Positions 1 through 8,817 of a stretch of 31,138 nt of DNA are shown in pieces (position 1 is the stretch's first letter; every line of letters begins with the position of its first letter). A program made the translations under genes and the position numbers. This DNA is from Penium margaritaceum (Eukaryota > Streptophyta > Zygnematophyceae > Desmidiales > Peniaceae). The stretch covers positions 42,591-73,728 of the forward strand of contig SZWC01008641.1 in the NCBI GenBank assembly GCA_023375785.1. Direction: 5' to 3'. The notes under the pieces are model-generated. The model did not search any database and was not told where the DNA came from. It saw only the letters and a program-made list of their open reading frames with translations.

Positions 1-57
1 ACCCATACCCCATACCCCATACCCCATACCCCATACCCATAACCCATACCCTATACA
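1..57. repeat. 7-base tandem repeat (CCCCATA type)
   Basis: The window opens with about six contiguous copies of a 7-base unit CCCCATA, followed by slightly degenerate copies (CCCATAA, CCCATAC, CCCTATA). It resembles telomeric DNA in base skew and unit length, but it is not the canonical plant unit CCCTAAA. It may continue upstream of the window. Confidence 0.85.
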
Positions 58-229
58 CCGTACCTCATAGTCATCCTGCAGACATCCTCTCCGTATTGAT
101 TTTTGTCAATAGTACATGTAGACGTCATTTCTAGGGTTGCTGGTCGCGAAGAATGCCGAGATGGATGGCCTGGAGGGCCAATGTGGGTTTCAATCCAGTT
201 TGTAGCAGCAACATGAACAGTATGAGCAG

Positions 230-1610
230 GAGGCGCTACTCCACTTGCAGGGTCAGCATCTGCAAGAGCAACGATTGCAGCAACAAGGGTAGCTGCAGCC
301 TTTGCAGGACCAGCCGACTCCTATGCAGGAGAAAGCATGTGTGCAAGAGCAGTAGCCTCATGTGCAAGAACAGCACCTGCATGTACACGAGTAGGAATAG
401 CTGCCGCAAGAGCAAGAGCAGCAACCGCAGTAGTTGGAGCAGCAACCGCAATAACAGGAGCAATTGTCGCAACAGCAGGAGCAGAACACGCAATAGCAGG
501 AGCAGCAGGCACATTACCAGGAGTAGTAGTCGCAATAGCAGGAACAGTAGCTGCAACAGCAGGAGTAGCAGCCGCAACTATTAGAGCAACAGCTGCATTG
601 GTCTCTCTCGTAATAGAATTACACAAAACATCAGTAGCAACAGCAGCAACAATTGCATCTGAAGGCCCAATGGTAGTGGGGTTAGCTGCAACAAAATTAC
701 ACACCACAGTAGCAGCGAAAACAAGTCGATTTTGTGAAGCTGTAGGAAACCTACATAAAGCAAGAGTAGGAACAGCAGTTTCCACAGCAGCATCTATCAC
801 CACAGCCGGAGTCACGACCACAGCTGTTCCCAAAGCAACACATTCCACACCAACAGTTCCCGTAGCAACAATTCCCACAATAGATGTTCCCTCCGTAACA
901 ATTTGCACAGTAGCATTTCCCACATCAACAGTAGCCATATGTAGAGCCACACTCAGGGTCAGCCTTTGTACTTCAACAGAAAATGATGTTGCAAGAACAG
1001 CCATTGATGGCAACACCAGAGCAACATCAACAGCTACAACAATAGAAGCTGCAAAAGCAGTGGCAGCAATAGCAGCTACGTGTGAAGCTTTTGTAGTAGT
1101 AGCAGTTATCAAAGCAGCAGTAGCAGTAGCAATACCGGCGACAACAACACTGGCAACAGCAGCACCACCACCAACAGCCCTTGAAGTAAGGGAGCACCAC
1201 AGGCAGCCGTAGCACCTGTAACAGCATAATTTGCACTAGTAGCACTCACAACAACAGTAGCACTTGCAGCAGTAGCTGCAGCACGCGTAGCAGCAGCACT
1301 TGCAACTACAGCAGGAGTAGTAGCAGCAACAGTTCCCACAGACGCAACTGTTCCCACAGCTGCACCAGTTCCCACAACAGCAAAAACCATAGCAAGTACA
1401 GCAGCAAAAATTGTTGTAGCCAATGTTGCAGCAGCAGCAAGAGCTGCAGCATCTGTAAGAGCCACAGCTCTAGTGGGAACGGCAGTAACGGCCGCAATGG
1501 CAGCAGCAAGAGCAGCAACAACAGTGAGGACCTCGGGTCCCGTAGCAACAACAGCAAGAGCAAAGGGAACCTACCTAGCAATAGCAACAGCATGAATAGG
1601 CAGGCAGCGG
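230..1610. repeat. Degenerate GCA/ACA triplet tract
   Basis: About 1.4 kb is built from imperfect GCA, ACA, GTA and AGCAAC-like triplets. Strong three-base periodicity keeps several frames open on both strands. The longest plus frame (337-1212) would encode an Ala/Val/Thr-rich low-complexity chain, and the minus frame (321-1112) a similar one. No domain, signal peptide or conserved motif is visible, and the openness follows from the triplet composition. I read it as an eroded trinucleotide expansion. An alanine-rich structural protein cannot be excluded, but nothing positive supports one. Confidence 0.75.
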
Positions 1611-1699
1611 CCAACCCGATATCAGGTGGCCAAGCTGGGTGAACTAAGATGACTTCAAGTTAGTGGCCATGGCACAAGGTGAATAGAATCTGACAACCG

Positions 1700-2468
1700 C
1701 AATGTCTCTCTACTCTTCAGACGAGAGTGATTGCTAAAGTGTTGGCTGTGTCCTTGCCAGATCTTGAAGAGGTGACAACACCGCAAGAGCAATGGCTCCA
1801 CGAGAACAAAGAGCCAGGTTTTGGAATTGGTTCCATACACAGGAACACATGGGACGCCTTGTTTCGACTGTTGAACCTCCGGCCTTCCTCTGCTGCATTT
1901 TTGGCATTGGAGATTTTTGCAAAGAAGGATCCGGCCATGTGGTGGCTGTATATGCAAGGGTGGTGGGCCCAGACAACGAGTCAAAGATGTACGGCTTCAA
2001 AGATTCCCAAGAAGGAAAAACGATGACTCTCGATGTGGAGAAGTTCTACCAGCAGCTTTGAGTGAAGAAGAAGCCTGTCAGGCCGAAGGTAAAGGCAAGA
2101 GAACAAGAGGTTTTCAACCTGCTCATCACAAACAGTAGTGTGCCACTTAAGAAAACCAGAAGGTCTCAAAGAAGAGAAAGAATGTTGGTGTTGACCCCAA
2201 GAAGGAGAAGGCCAGACAAAAAGAGGAGAGGAATGCATTGGCAGGAGCTGATTTGGTCGAGAACACTGGTGAGGGCGATGAAGTGCGCAAAGAGAAGTCA
2301 ACTCGGATATGGCTGAAGAAGTGTAATGCAACGAGCGCAAAAAGCCTGGTAAGAGGCAGGGGTAGAAGGAGATTTCAACCACCAGCCCGAATCCCGGAAT
2401 CTATGTGTTTGAATCCTGAGCCAAAGCACAGGGGGAATGTTCTGCACGGATTAAAGGATTGTCCTTGA
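1700..2468 (+). pseudogene. Unidentified coding-like stretch, broken frames
   Basis: I do not recognise the family. A pyrimidine-rich CTCTTCAG acceptor-like site near 1720 is followed by a frame open to about 2026. A second frame (1792-2061) ends in acidic and aromatic residues (DVEKFYQQL, then TGA). A third frame (about 2150-2468) is rich in Lys, Arg and Glu and ends with a His/Cys-containing tail (HGLKDCP). Amino-acid usage changes plausibly from block to block, but frame changes and stops prevent one continuous product. The Cys/His tail faintly recalls a decayed zinc knuckle of a retroelement gag, which is only a guess. It could also be exons of a split gene. Confidence 0.25.
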
Positions 2469-2479
2469 TGTTTTCTCTA

Positions 2480-3056
2480 AGTGTACCAAGATTTCCCCCA
2501 ATCACAATTTCTCCCCCCTTGAATACATGGATAAAATTCCAAACACATAGTGCAATTATTTTATTTGCTTGACTTTTCATGCTGATGTACATTTACTCTA
2601 TAATGCCGTGTTAATGCATGAAAAGTGGAGCAAATAACATAAATGTAGATCTCCGCCTTTGATTATGCTTGCCAAGTGCAATTGGTGCCACGTTCCTTTG
2701 TCAGATGTATGCCCCCCCCCTCTTGATAATGATAATGTCCCTCTTCTCATCATTTTTATCCATCATTAATTCTCCCTCTGCTCATGTCCAAGTAGCAGAT
2801 GCTTTTATTCATCCTCCAAAAATACTTGGCAAGCATACTTATCCATGGTATCAAACACACTTTGAGATTACAATTTTTGACACACATTGGTCGCCAGTTA
2901 TCCACTTTAATGTGAAATTGGAGGTCATGTTCTGTAATGTAACCGTACATGACCTCGTGTTAGTACTGGTGCTCATCCACACTTGCCTCTGACAATAACT
3001 ACTATCAGTGGAATTGTATTTCATCAGCACCATTGACTAAAGGATATCATAATGTT
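2480..3056. other. Non-coding stretch, decayed KDZ 3' flank
   Basis: No coding frame is supported here. Several short blocks recur between 3240 and 3600, including CGTGTTAATGCATGA (near 2608 and 3555), TACTTGGCAAGCATAC (near 2825 and 3328) and ATCCACACTTGC (near 2974 and 3355). This makes it a diverged direct duplicate of the sequence just 3' of the KDZ gene. Confidence 0.5.
2921..2956. other. Perfect 10-bp inverted repeat (hairpin)
   Basis: GAGGTCATGT at 2921-2930 is perfectly complementary to ACATGACCTC at 2947-2956, with a 16-base loop. It could form a cruciform or hairpin. It is isolated, has no T-run, and lies in non-coding DNA near the end of the KDZ region. Confidence 0.6.
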
Positions 3057-3250
3057 AAACATGCTCAATGTTTGTTTCATAGCATGTCTTCAAGCTTCAT
3101 TAGCCAGTCAGGCATGCTATCAGCCACAAAGAGAGAGGGATGCCTATTAATTTTGTGAAGCAAAACACAATAACTAAGGTCAATCTAAGTATGTACCATC
3201 TTCTACTTGCACTATCGCTTCACCATCTTCTGAAGGTATCAACATGACCA
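3057..3250 (-). pseudogene. Decayed duplicate of the KDZ gene 3' end
   Basis: On the minus strand, 3250-3180 encodes a tail reading EDGEAIVQVEDG...LD-stop. The true last exon at 3659 ends EDGKAPVQVEDD...SD-stop. The shared downstream sequence (GAGAGAGGG...TTAATTTT...AAGCA, AATAACT(T)AAGGTCAATCT) continues past both stops. This is therefore a direct duplication of the terminal coding and 3' flanking sequence about 470 bases further downstream, with the preceding part of the exon lost. Confidence 0.75.
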
Positions 3251-3658
3251 CCCATCCACTTTCGGGATCCAAGTATCAGATGCTGTTATACATCCTTGCA
3301 TCAGTTGAGGAATTTGGCACCAAATGTACTTGGCAAGCATACTCAAAGGTGCTGATCCACACTTGCTCCTCAGATTGTACCATCCACTTTCTGGATTGAA
3401 GTAGAAATGATAATGTTCAACAGTATCAAGGTCTGTGTGATAGCATGGATGACTGGCTAATGTGAAAGTACACGAAGTGTATGGAGTTCTATCCATGTAT
3501 TCACCTGTTCTATGAACACCTCCACCACTTATTGTGGACTGCCACAACATTAATGTCGTGTTAATGCATGATAAAGAAGCTTGATGACACATAGAGAGAG
3601 AGGGGTGCATTTTAATTTTTTTAAGCAGAACACATTTCTAGATTGACAATAACTTAGG

Positions 3659-3927
3659 TCAATCTGAGTCTGGATCATCTTCTACTTGCACTGGTGCTTT
3701 GCCATCCTCCTTATCATCATTGTAAGCCAAAATGAAGGTATCAACATGACATAGAATGTCCTCGTCAGTGCCAAAACTGTAAACTTTGTGTCCATTCTTA
3801 CGGTAGTTCCAATATGCAAACACGAGGCGAGACATCTCCATCAAGTTGGGGATGGAGTAAGTAAAGCTCTGAATGGTAAACCGTCGGATGAATCGGTTGA
3901 CTTGCTCGTTTGCAGATGTGTTCACTC
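3659..3927 (-). CDS. KDZ transposase, last exon (catalytic Glu)
   Basis: The exon follows a TTCAG acceptor (cag at 3928-3930) and runs to a TGA at 3659-3661. It joins the previous exon in phase 1, creating ...LRG/VNTSANEQVNRF. This is the family signature in which the Glu of NEQ is the expected third catalytic acid. The remainder (FTIQSFTYSIPNLMEMSRL, then an Asp/Glu-rich tail) corresponds to the C-terminal helices. It has no internal stops. Confidence 0.75.
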
Positions 3928-4012
3928 CTGAACACATGAAGTGGAAGGACAAAGACATAAGATAACCAATCACGTTCAATCAAACATTCAACATTTGCCC
4001 CATTAGTTTTAC

Positions 4013-4209
4013 CTCTAAGACACGAGTACATGTCAGGACTGAAGGCGAGGGAGCATGTGTGCTTTGCAGCTTTTGTGTGCCCGTAGTGGAACCGATCACA
4101 AAGCAGTCTCATGGAAGAGAGAAGTTCTGGATCCCTTCCCAAATTGTAGGAGAAAAGCTTGCATGCGTTGTCATAAAAGACAAACTTTGGGCGTTGATTC
4201 TTGTCAAAC
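4013..4209 (-). CDS. KDZ transposase exon with YDNAC motif
   Basis: Bounded by acceptor TTTGCCAG (4210-4212) and donor AGAG/GTAAAA. It encodes the core strand ...RPKFVFYDNACKLFSY..., whose Asp (4172-4170) is the second catalytic residue expected in KDZ and HMGXB3-like proteins, followed by ...DRFHYGHTKAAKHTC.... The upstream junction splits an Arg codon (AG/G) in phase 2, which fits the donor at 4380. No stops are present. Confidence 0.78.
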
Positions 4210-4379
4210 CTGGCAAACAAAAACCGTACCACAGCACACGTAGCAACACATAGAATATAGAGTTTGACAAGATTTTGGACGCATAGAAAATGCACATATA
4301 CACAACTCATAGACAATAGGCAAAGACTAGGCAGTGGGTTGTGTACAAAAAACACAAAAGATATCAATACTTCACAGAC

Positions 4380-4672
4380 CTCGTCAAGAGCGAGGTGAAG
4401 ATGTCGTTTGGAGACTCCCCGTGGTAAATGATGCAAAACCCATAAATCATGAGATGCGGACAGACAACAGTGAAAAAACCGGCCGCTGATTTCTTTGGAA
4501 GTTTCGTGGGCTTTTCTGCACCGCATTTTGCATCATCCCGTATGCACACGCTTTTGCCATCGACGCACTCCAAAGTCTTGTACAGAGGTCTACGTTGTTG
4601 GGCAGGCCAAAACAGGTAGCATGAGGTGGCACACTCCACTCCTGACCCTGGCATTTCTGTGGATGCAACACC
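4380..4672 (-). CDS. KDZ transposase exon with first catalytic Asp
   Basis: Starts after acceptor TTGTGCAG (4673-4675) in phase 0 and ends at donor GACGAG/GTCTGT. It carries a Cys-rich lead (GVECATSCYLFWP), then LECVDGKSV with the probable first catalytic Asp (4561-4559). After that comes IRDDAKCG and the strand FFTVVCPHLMIYGFCIIYHG, which is strongly typical of this family. The exon has no stops or frame breaks. Confidence 0.78.
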
Positions 4673-4750
4673 CTGCACAAAAACGAACATGTTATGCTTC
4701 CTACCACGAAAAGGAAAACAAAGAACATGAGACATCATGTTTTTTCTCAC

Positions 4751-4995
4751 CATAAAGACTCGTTCATACCGATGCACCAGACGGTGGAGGAGAGTAACCA
4801 AGGGGTCTGGCAGCAACTCCTGGGATTCACTCCAATCAGCAGAGGACATTTGAGTCCGGTTCACAAGCAATGTTCCCATATGCAAATCCAACACACGTGT
4901 GATGATGGGCATATGATCACGCAGTGCATTCCACAACTCATGGGTCATGTGCGTTGCGTCTTGGAGAAGATTCTCAAGGAAGATAATCCATCTTG
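4751..4995 (-). CDS. KDZ transposase exon before the DDE core
   Basis: Ends at donor CTTTATG/GTGAGA. The following 78-base intron is a multiple of three with no stop, so the frame reads through it. The product (FLENLLQDATHMTHELWNAL, then ...LLHRLVHRYERVFM) is helical and matches the segment that precedes the core in relatives. Its upstream boundary is unclear. The family-like segment DFIYSLGSWGTDVCLIHQDG lies just upstream (about 5000-5060) but in another frame, so a one- or two-base indel near 5000 is likely. Confidence 0.6.
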
Positions 4996-5182
4996 GTGTA
5001 TGAGGCACACATCAGTTCCCCATGAGCCCAAGGAGTAGATGAAGTCCTTGTAGTTGGATTGCACAACAGAATGCTGCAAGGAACAGTGCATGTCTTTAAG
5101 CAAAACATAGGTCAGAGAAAACACCCAAAACATAATGCGTAATTGTCTGATACTGTCCTGATTGCCAAGTACACACCCTTTT

Positions 5183-6127
5183 TCAAGGATATCGGCATGG
5201 ACAATATGGATCTTTTGGTGCTGGAACCTCCAACATGAATCCATCTTTGTATACCTTTGGCACTAGTTGGTGAACATCTCTCTCCCCAACATCCCGAAGA
5301 CTTGGGTAAACATCAATGCGTTGGAAGGACTTCACTCTTGGCCACTCACACACAAGCCACGGGGCACTCTGATGATCCTCACGATCACACCACCCATCGC
5401 AATGGCATGTTCTGCAAACACTTGTGAAGACCTGCTCTGCCATATCTGTCATACGTGCTCTATGAGATTCCTCATCTGAAGATGCAGACCATGTCATTGC
5501 TTGAGGGTGCACACCCTGCAACATTTGCAGGTGGGTCACACACTTTCCCAAACCCTCATCACAATTGCACCTGAATACACCCTGGCCGTCTTCCGCCACC
5601 AACGCCCACCCCAACACTCTCGACCCAAGACTAGATGATGACGTGTCCAAGATGGAAAAACAGGCGTTGGTGTTCTGAGATATACACACTAGAAATGCTG
5701 GAAATGCTTCCAAAACTAGAAAAGTCAAGGGCCTGTCTAACTCCCTCTCAGCCCACTGCATGTGAACACAAGTTCCACCAGCGGCAGCACATGCACATGT
5801 GCAGGCAGCACCACCTTCCCATTCCATCCATGCATGCACAGGCATGGCATACTGTCCTGGTGGAGAGAGTACAGACAAAGATGACACCATAACAACCTTC
5901 CACTCATGGTCAAACTCCGGAAGAATTGTAGTGGATAGCCCGATTATTGTAACAAAGTTTGCTGCATGAGGATCTTCCACTTGTTGCAAGAAACTTTGAA
6001 AGGCCGTTTCATCAACCTCCGTTGGTGGTATGTATTGAGTCACACGAGCATGCGGATTTAGATTTCTTTCCTCAAAAACGTAGTGAGGCAACCCGTTGAT
6101 TTTTTTAAGTCTTGGACCAAGGTGCTT
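5183..6127 (-). CDS. KDZ transposase exon, SWIM-like zinc motif
   Basis: A 315-codon open stretch starts after acceptor TGTATGCAG (6128-6130) and ends at a TGA at 5183-5185. It encodes KHLGPRLKKINGLPHYVFEE at its start, an Ala/Cys patch (about 5790-5830), then FRCNCDEGLGKCVTHLQ near 5575-5525, a CxC-x6-CxxH arrangement like SWIM zinc fingers of HMGXB3-type proteins. Further Cys/His pairs follow (CRTCHCDGWCDREDH near 5400) and VCEWPRVKSFQRIDVYPSL near 5340. The entry phase matches the donor at 6247 in one frame. The TGA right after PYCPCRYP may be a mutation or may lie past a missed donor. Confidence 0.65.
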   Translation of the reverse strand, partial: KHLGPRLKKINGLPHYVFEERNLNPHARVTQYIPPTEVDETAFQSFLQQVEDPHAANFVTIIGLSTTILPEFDHEWKVVMVSSLSVLSPPGQYAMPVHAWMEWEGGAACTCACAAAGGTCVHMQWAERELDRPLTFLVLEAFPAFLVCISQNTNACFSILDTSSSSLGSRVLGWALVAEDGQGVFRCNCDEGLGKCVTHLQMLQGVHPQAMTWSASSDEESHRARMTDMAEQVFTSVCRTCHCDGWCDREDHQSAPWLVCEWPRVKSFQRIDVYPSLRDVGERDVHQLVPKVYKDGFMLEVPAPKDPYCPCRYP

Positions 6128-6246
6128 CTGCATACAAAGAAGCAGATGAGAATATGTTAGAACCTCCCGACCTACAAAATAATCAGTACATCATACCCAC
6201 ACCACCAGCCACACTGCTACCCACATATGGCATCCCATCCACTTAC

Positions 6247-6998
6247 CATGAGAGAAACGCGTTCATGCTCTTCAGATACGCCAGATGCAGGATGAGGCCA
6301 TCCTTCGGGAGGGGCACGCAAATGCCGTGGCAACCCCGGTTCAGCTGAGACTTCTTTAGCTCCGTTATCCTGGTTTTCATCATCTTGGTGAACACCGCCT
6401 TCCTCGGATCCTCCTCCACGTGGATCTCCTCTGGCTGTGTCTTCGCTGCCTGGGTCTCTTGTTCTTGTGCCTTCGCTATCGCGTCTTGTGCTAACGGGGC
6501 CCCCGCTTTCTGGCTCTCTGTTGCCTCTGTCTGTGCTGTTTGGACCTCCTCTACCCGGGTTTGCATTGCCTAGGTCTCCTTTGTCCGAATCTGCTTCACC
6601 TGGGTCAGCTCTACCTGGGTCTGCTGAGGCTAGGTCTCCTGCGGTGGGTTTTCCACGATCTGTTTCAGGTGGTGGAAGGGCATTCAGGTCAAGGAAAGGA
6701 CGTCCCCAAGAAACAAGAGCTTCTGCTGTTGCGGGTAGTGGAGGGGGAAGGGGGGGGGGAGAGACGTGCATCAGCAACATCATCAGCAGCATCATAATGA
6801 GCATCATCAGCATCAAGAGGACCAGCAGGACTGCCAGGCACCAACGGAGCACGTGCGCATCATTTGTAGGGTTTCCCCACATTCTGGTTGCAATAAGGAC
6901 AGATAGACTTTGCCAGGTCTTGAGTCCAAGTGTCATTTTCTTCATCTCGGAAAAACAGGGCCTCAAATTTGGGCACCACCAGTTTGAAAACGGCGCAT
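6247..6998 (-). pseudogene. KDZ transposase exon 2, frame-damaged linker
   Basis: The exon follows acceptor TTTTCAG (6999-7001) and ends at a consensus donor CTCATG/GTAAGT. Its start encodes CAVFKLVVPKFEALFFRDEE and a CPYC pair. Joining to the upstream exon creates a CRRC pair across the intron. A TGA at 6862-6860 then interrupts the frame. Beyond it the same frame is acidic (LDADDAHYDAADDVADA) up to a run of ten G at 6750-6759, after which a neighbouring frame (proline-, glycine- and Asp-rich, open to the donor) fits the phase of the next exon. I infer one nonsense mutation and one slippage frameshift, or base-calling error at the homopolymer. Confidence 0.55.
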
Positions 6999-7096
6999 CT
7001 GAAAAGACAGTGTGGTTCAAAATATCAACCACAGTTTGGTTCTAAGATTAAACAATGAAGAGCACTAGAATGAACCCAAAAAAATCATTCATCACC

Positions 7097-7414
7097 TGCG
7101 ACAGTAGAATCTCATGTGCCCAGCAGCGTTGTCAAACCGATCTTCACCAACTGATGATGGCCTTGCTGTTGACCACTGTCCATTACAGTTTGTGTTCGTG
7201 CAAAACCAAACACCACCTTTGCCTACACGCTTAGCCTCTTCGGCTGTGTTATGGGTGCAGTGACCTTTCCTCCAAGACTTAGGTGGGAATTCCGCGCATT
7301 TGTTCTCATAGAGAGCCGCCAAGGCTTTTGGCCTCATTTTCTGTCCTGTCCGTCTGCAAATGTGGCACAGGGTGTTAAGGGCGTCCCTGTTTGCTAGGAT
7401 GATGGACACATCAG
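7097..7414 (-). CDS. KDZ transposase, N-terminal zinc-binding exon
   Basis: An open stretch lies between a possible acceptor GCTTTCCAG (7415-7417) and donor CGCAG/GTGATG (7096-7095). It contains CHIC, GHCTHN, WFCTNTNCNGQW and a final FYC, which pairs with the next exon. This gives a run of CxxC-type ligands expected for a zinc-binding, DNA-contacting N-terminus. The downstream 98-base intron keeps phase 2. No good ATG with upstream context is seen, so a further 5' exon or a lost start is likely. Confidence 0.6.
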
Positions 7415-7444
7415 CTGGAAAGCTAACACAGGGCGTTAACGGTG

Positions 7445-7870
7445 GCAGCAAGTTCTAGTTGAGGCAGAAATTTCTTCCAACAGAAGCGGCGACTTCTTGC
7501 CGCGGCGGCAACGCCCTCGTCAAGGACGGGGCAATGCCTTCTGCGCGGACAGCAGTGGCGACTTCTAGCTGCGGCGGCAACTTCTTGCAACGGAAGCAGC
7601 GACTTCTTGCCACAACGGCAATGCTTTGTTGCGGCGGCAACACCTTCTTCACAACGACGACTTCTCACCACGGCAACGACGACTTCCTAACGCGGAGGCA
7701 GGAACGTCTTGCCGCGGTGGCGGCAACTTGTGGGAGCGGTGGCAGCGAATTCTTCCAGCGGCCAAGTGCCTTTATCCACTTGTTGGCAGCGACAGCAATT
7801 TGCGGGGACTTCTCGTGTCGGCAGCAACTTCTTGCAGTGGAAGAAGTATTCTTTCTACGTCCATAGATGA
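7445..7870. repeat. GC-rich 22-24-base minisatellite
   Basis: Imperfect copies of a unit like CGACTTCTTGCCGCGGCGGC recur at about 7488, 7558, 7580, 7602, 7655, 7680, 7703, 7746, 7805 and 7827, at spacings near 22-25 bases or multiples. The tract is clearly more GC-rich than its flanks. It sits immediately upstream of the first visible KDZ exon, so it could lie in that gene's promoter or 5' end. Confidence 0.6.
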
Positions 7871-8100
7871 CGGACGGATGGTAAGTGTGGGCGCAGGAAT
7901 GAACTGTTGAGGTTCAGCCTTGGCCAGGGCTGCGTACATGGTGCAAGAAGAGTCCAGTGCCGGTGGGCCTAGACGCCTGCACGTCATTTCGTAACACAAA
8001 TACAGTAAAACATGCAAAGTGAAGAAAAATGAGCTGCTGGACGTTAACCCCCCACTATCTGTCGCAGGAGGCCGGACAGATCGTCCCTACAGTTGTTCAG

Positions 8101-8362
8101 TCAAGTACGCGGTGCATGGTCCATTCTTGTTGATAAACGCAATGCATATATCACCCTCTTTCACAAGACAAGCTCGTGCACCTTCAATACAGAACACATC
8201 TGTGCATCTCGGTTACCGACAAGATGGTTTTTGTGGAAATGTAGCCGTCATGGAGCACATTTTTCCTGGATTCCCTACAACAACTTCTCGCAACGTTACA
8301 TTGAACAGGATGTAGGTCCTCGTTTCAAAACCATGTTGTGTGGATATTCTTCCTGTTTCTAA
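8101..8362 (+). CDS. Unidentified open stretch, candidate exon
   Basis: A frame of nearly 90 codons follows an acceptor-like CAGTTGTTCAG ending at 8100 and runs to TAA at 8360-8362, with no ATG at its start. The product contains RGAWSILVDKRNAYITLF, then several Cys residues, then WIPYNNFSQRYIEQDVGPRF. The amino-acid mix looks like ordinary globular protein, unlike the low-complexity frames elsewhere in the window. A possible donor (GAT/GTAGGT) lies near 8312. I do not recognise the family. It lies on the opposite strand from the KDZ gene and may be host exon, cargo or relic. Confidence 0.3.
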
Positions 8363-8535
8363 CCACATAGATACCCCGTATGTACGAAACCATTGTTTTG
8401 TCCTCTACATATTCTGGAGTGACGATAAAGATAGAGCATGAGTCCAAACCGCGTCAAATACATGCCTAGGTTGGCGGTCATCAAACTGCATGCATAACAA
8501 AAGAAACCAGTGTACGGACAATAGGAAGCATGCAG

Positions 8536-8613
8536 ACGTTTTCAAAATTGGCGGTCCGTCGTTTGGATGAAGGGGGGAGATGCTACAGAAACTTGGACAA
8601 CATTATGGAACAG
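8536..8613 (+). CDS. Candidate 26-codon exon with GT/AG borders
   Basis: A 78-base phase-0 segment lies between acceptor GCATGCAG and donor GAACAG/GTATGT. It encodes KLAVRRLDEGGRCYRNLDNI plus a few residues, with no stop. It could belong with the open stretch at 8101-8362, but the linking splice is not established. No family is recognised. Confidence 0.3.
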
Positions 8614-8757
8614 GTATGTTCATAACAAGATGCCTTGCCTTATCCAGATCTTCCGGTCATTGTGAAAGGTTTTTTGCCTGTACAATGGAATGCATGTTTG
8701 GACGTACTGAATTTCTTTCGATGACTCATTGATGATGTACACCAACATTTGAACCTG

Positions 8758-8771
8758 GGCATACACACACA

Positions 8772-8817
<46 letters not shown>

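Larger units (their letters stand above)
3659..7414 (-). pseudogene. KDZ-superfamily transposase gene, 5' half damaged
   Basis: This is a multi-exon minus-strand gene whose product resembles KDZ (Kyakuja-Dileera-Zisupton) transposases and the domesticated relative HMGXB3. Such proteins cut and paste DNA in the nucleus through an RNase-H-fold DDE core. In order it has a Cys/His-rich N-terminal part (7414-6860), a low-complexity acidic/proline linker (about 6850-6250), a region with a SWIM-like CxC...CxxH motif (6127-5183), and the DDE core (about 5000-3659). The three 3'-most introns (78, 170 and about 83 bases) have GT...AG ends and keep phase. Proposed acidic residues are Asp at 4561-4559, Asp at 4172-4170 and Glu at 3907-3905. 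Damage: TGA at 6862-6860, an apparent frame change at a G10 run (6750-6759), TGA near 5183, and an apparent frameshift near 5000. No initiating ATG is evident upstream. The family call is firm; activity of this copy is unlikely. Confidence 0.8.

Noticed and set aside
1..57. True plant telomere
   Set aside because: The unit is CCCCATA, not CCCTAAA, and only about 57 bases are visible.
321..1112. A 263-codon Ala/Val-rich minus frame as a membrane or structural protein
   Set aside because: It is the reverse reading of a triplet tract whose plus strand is equally open.
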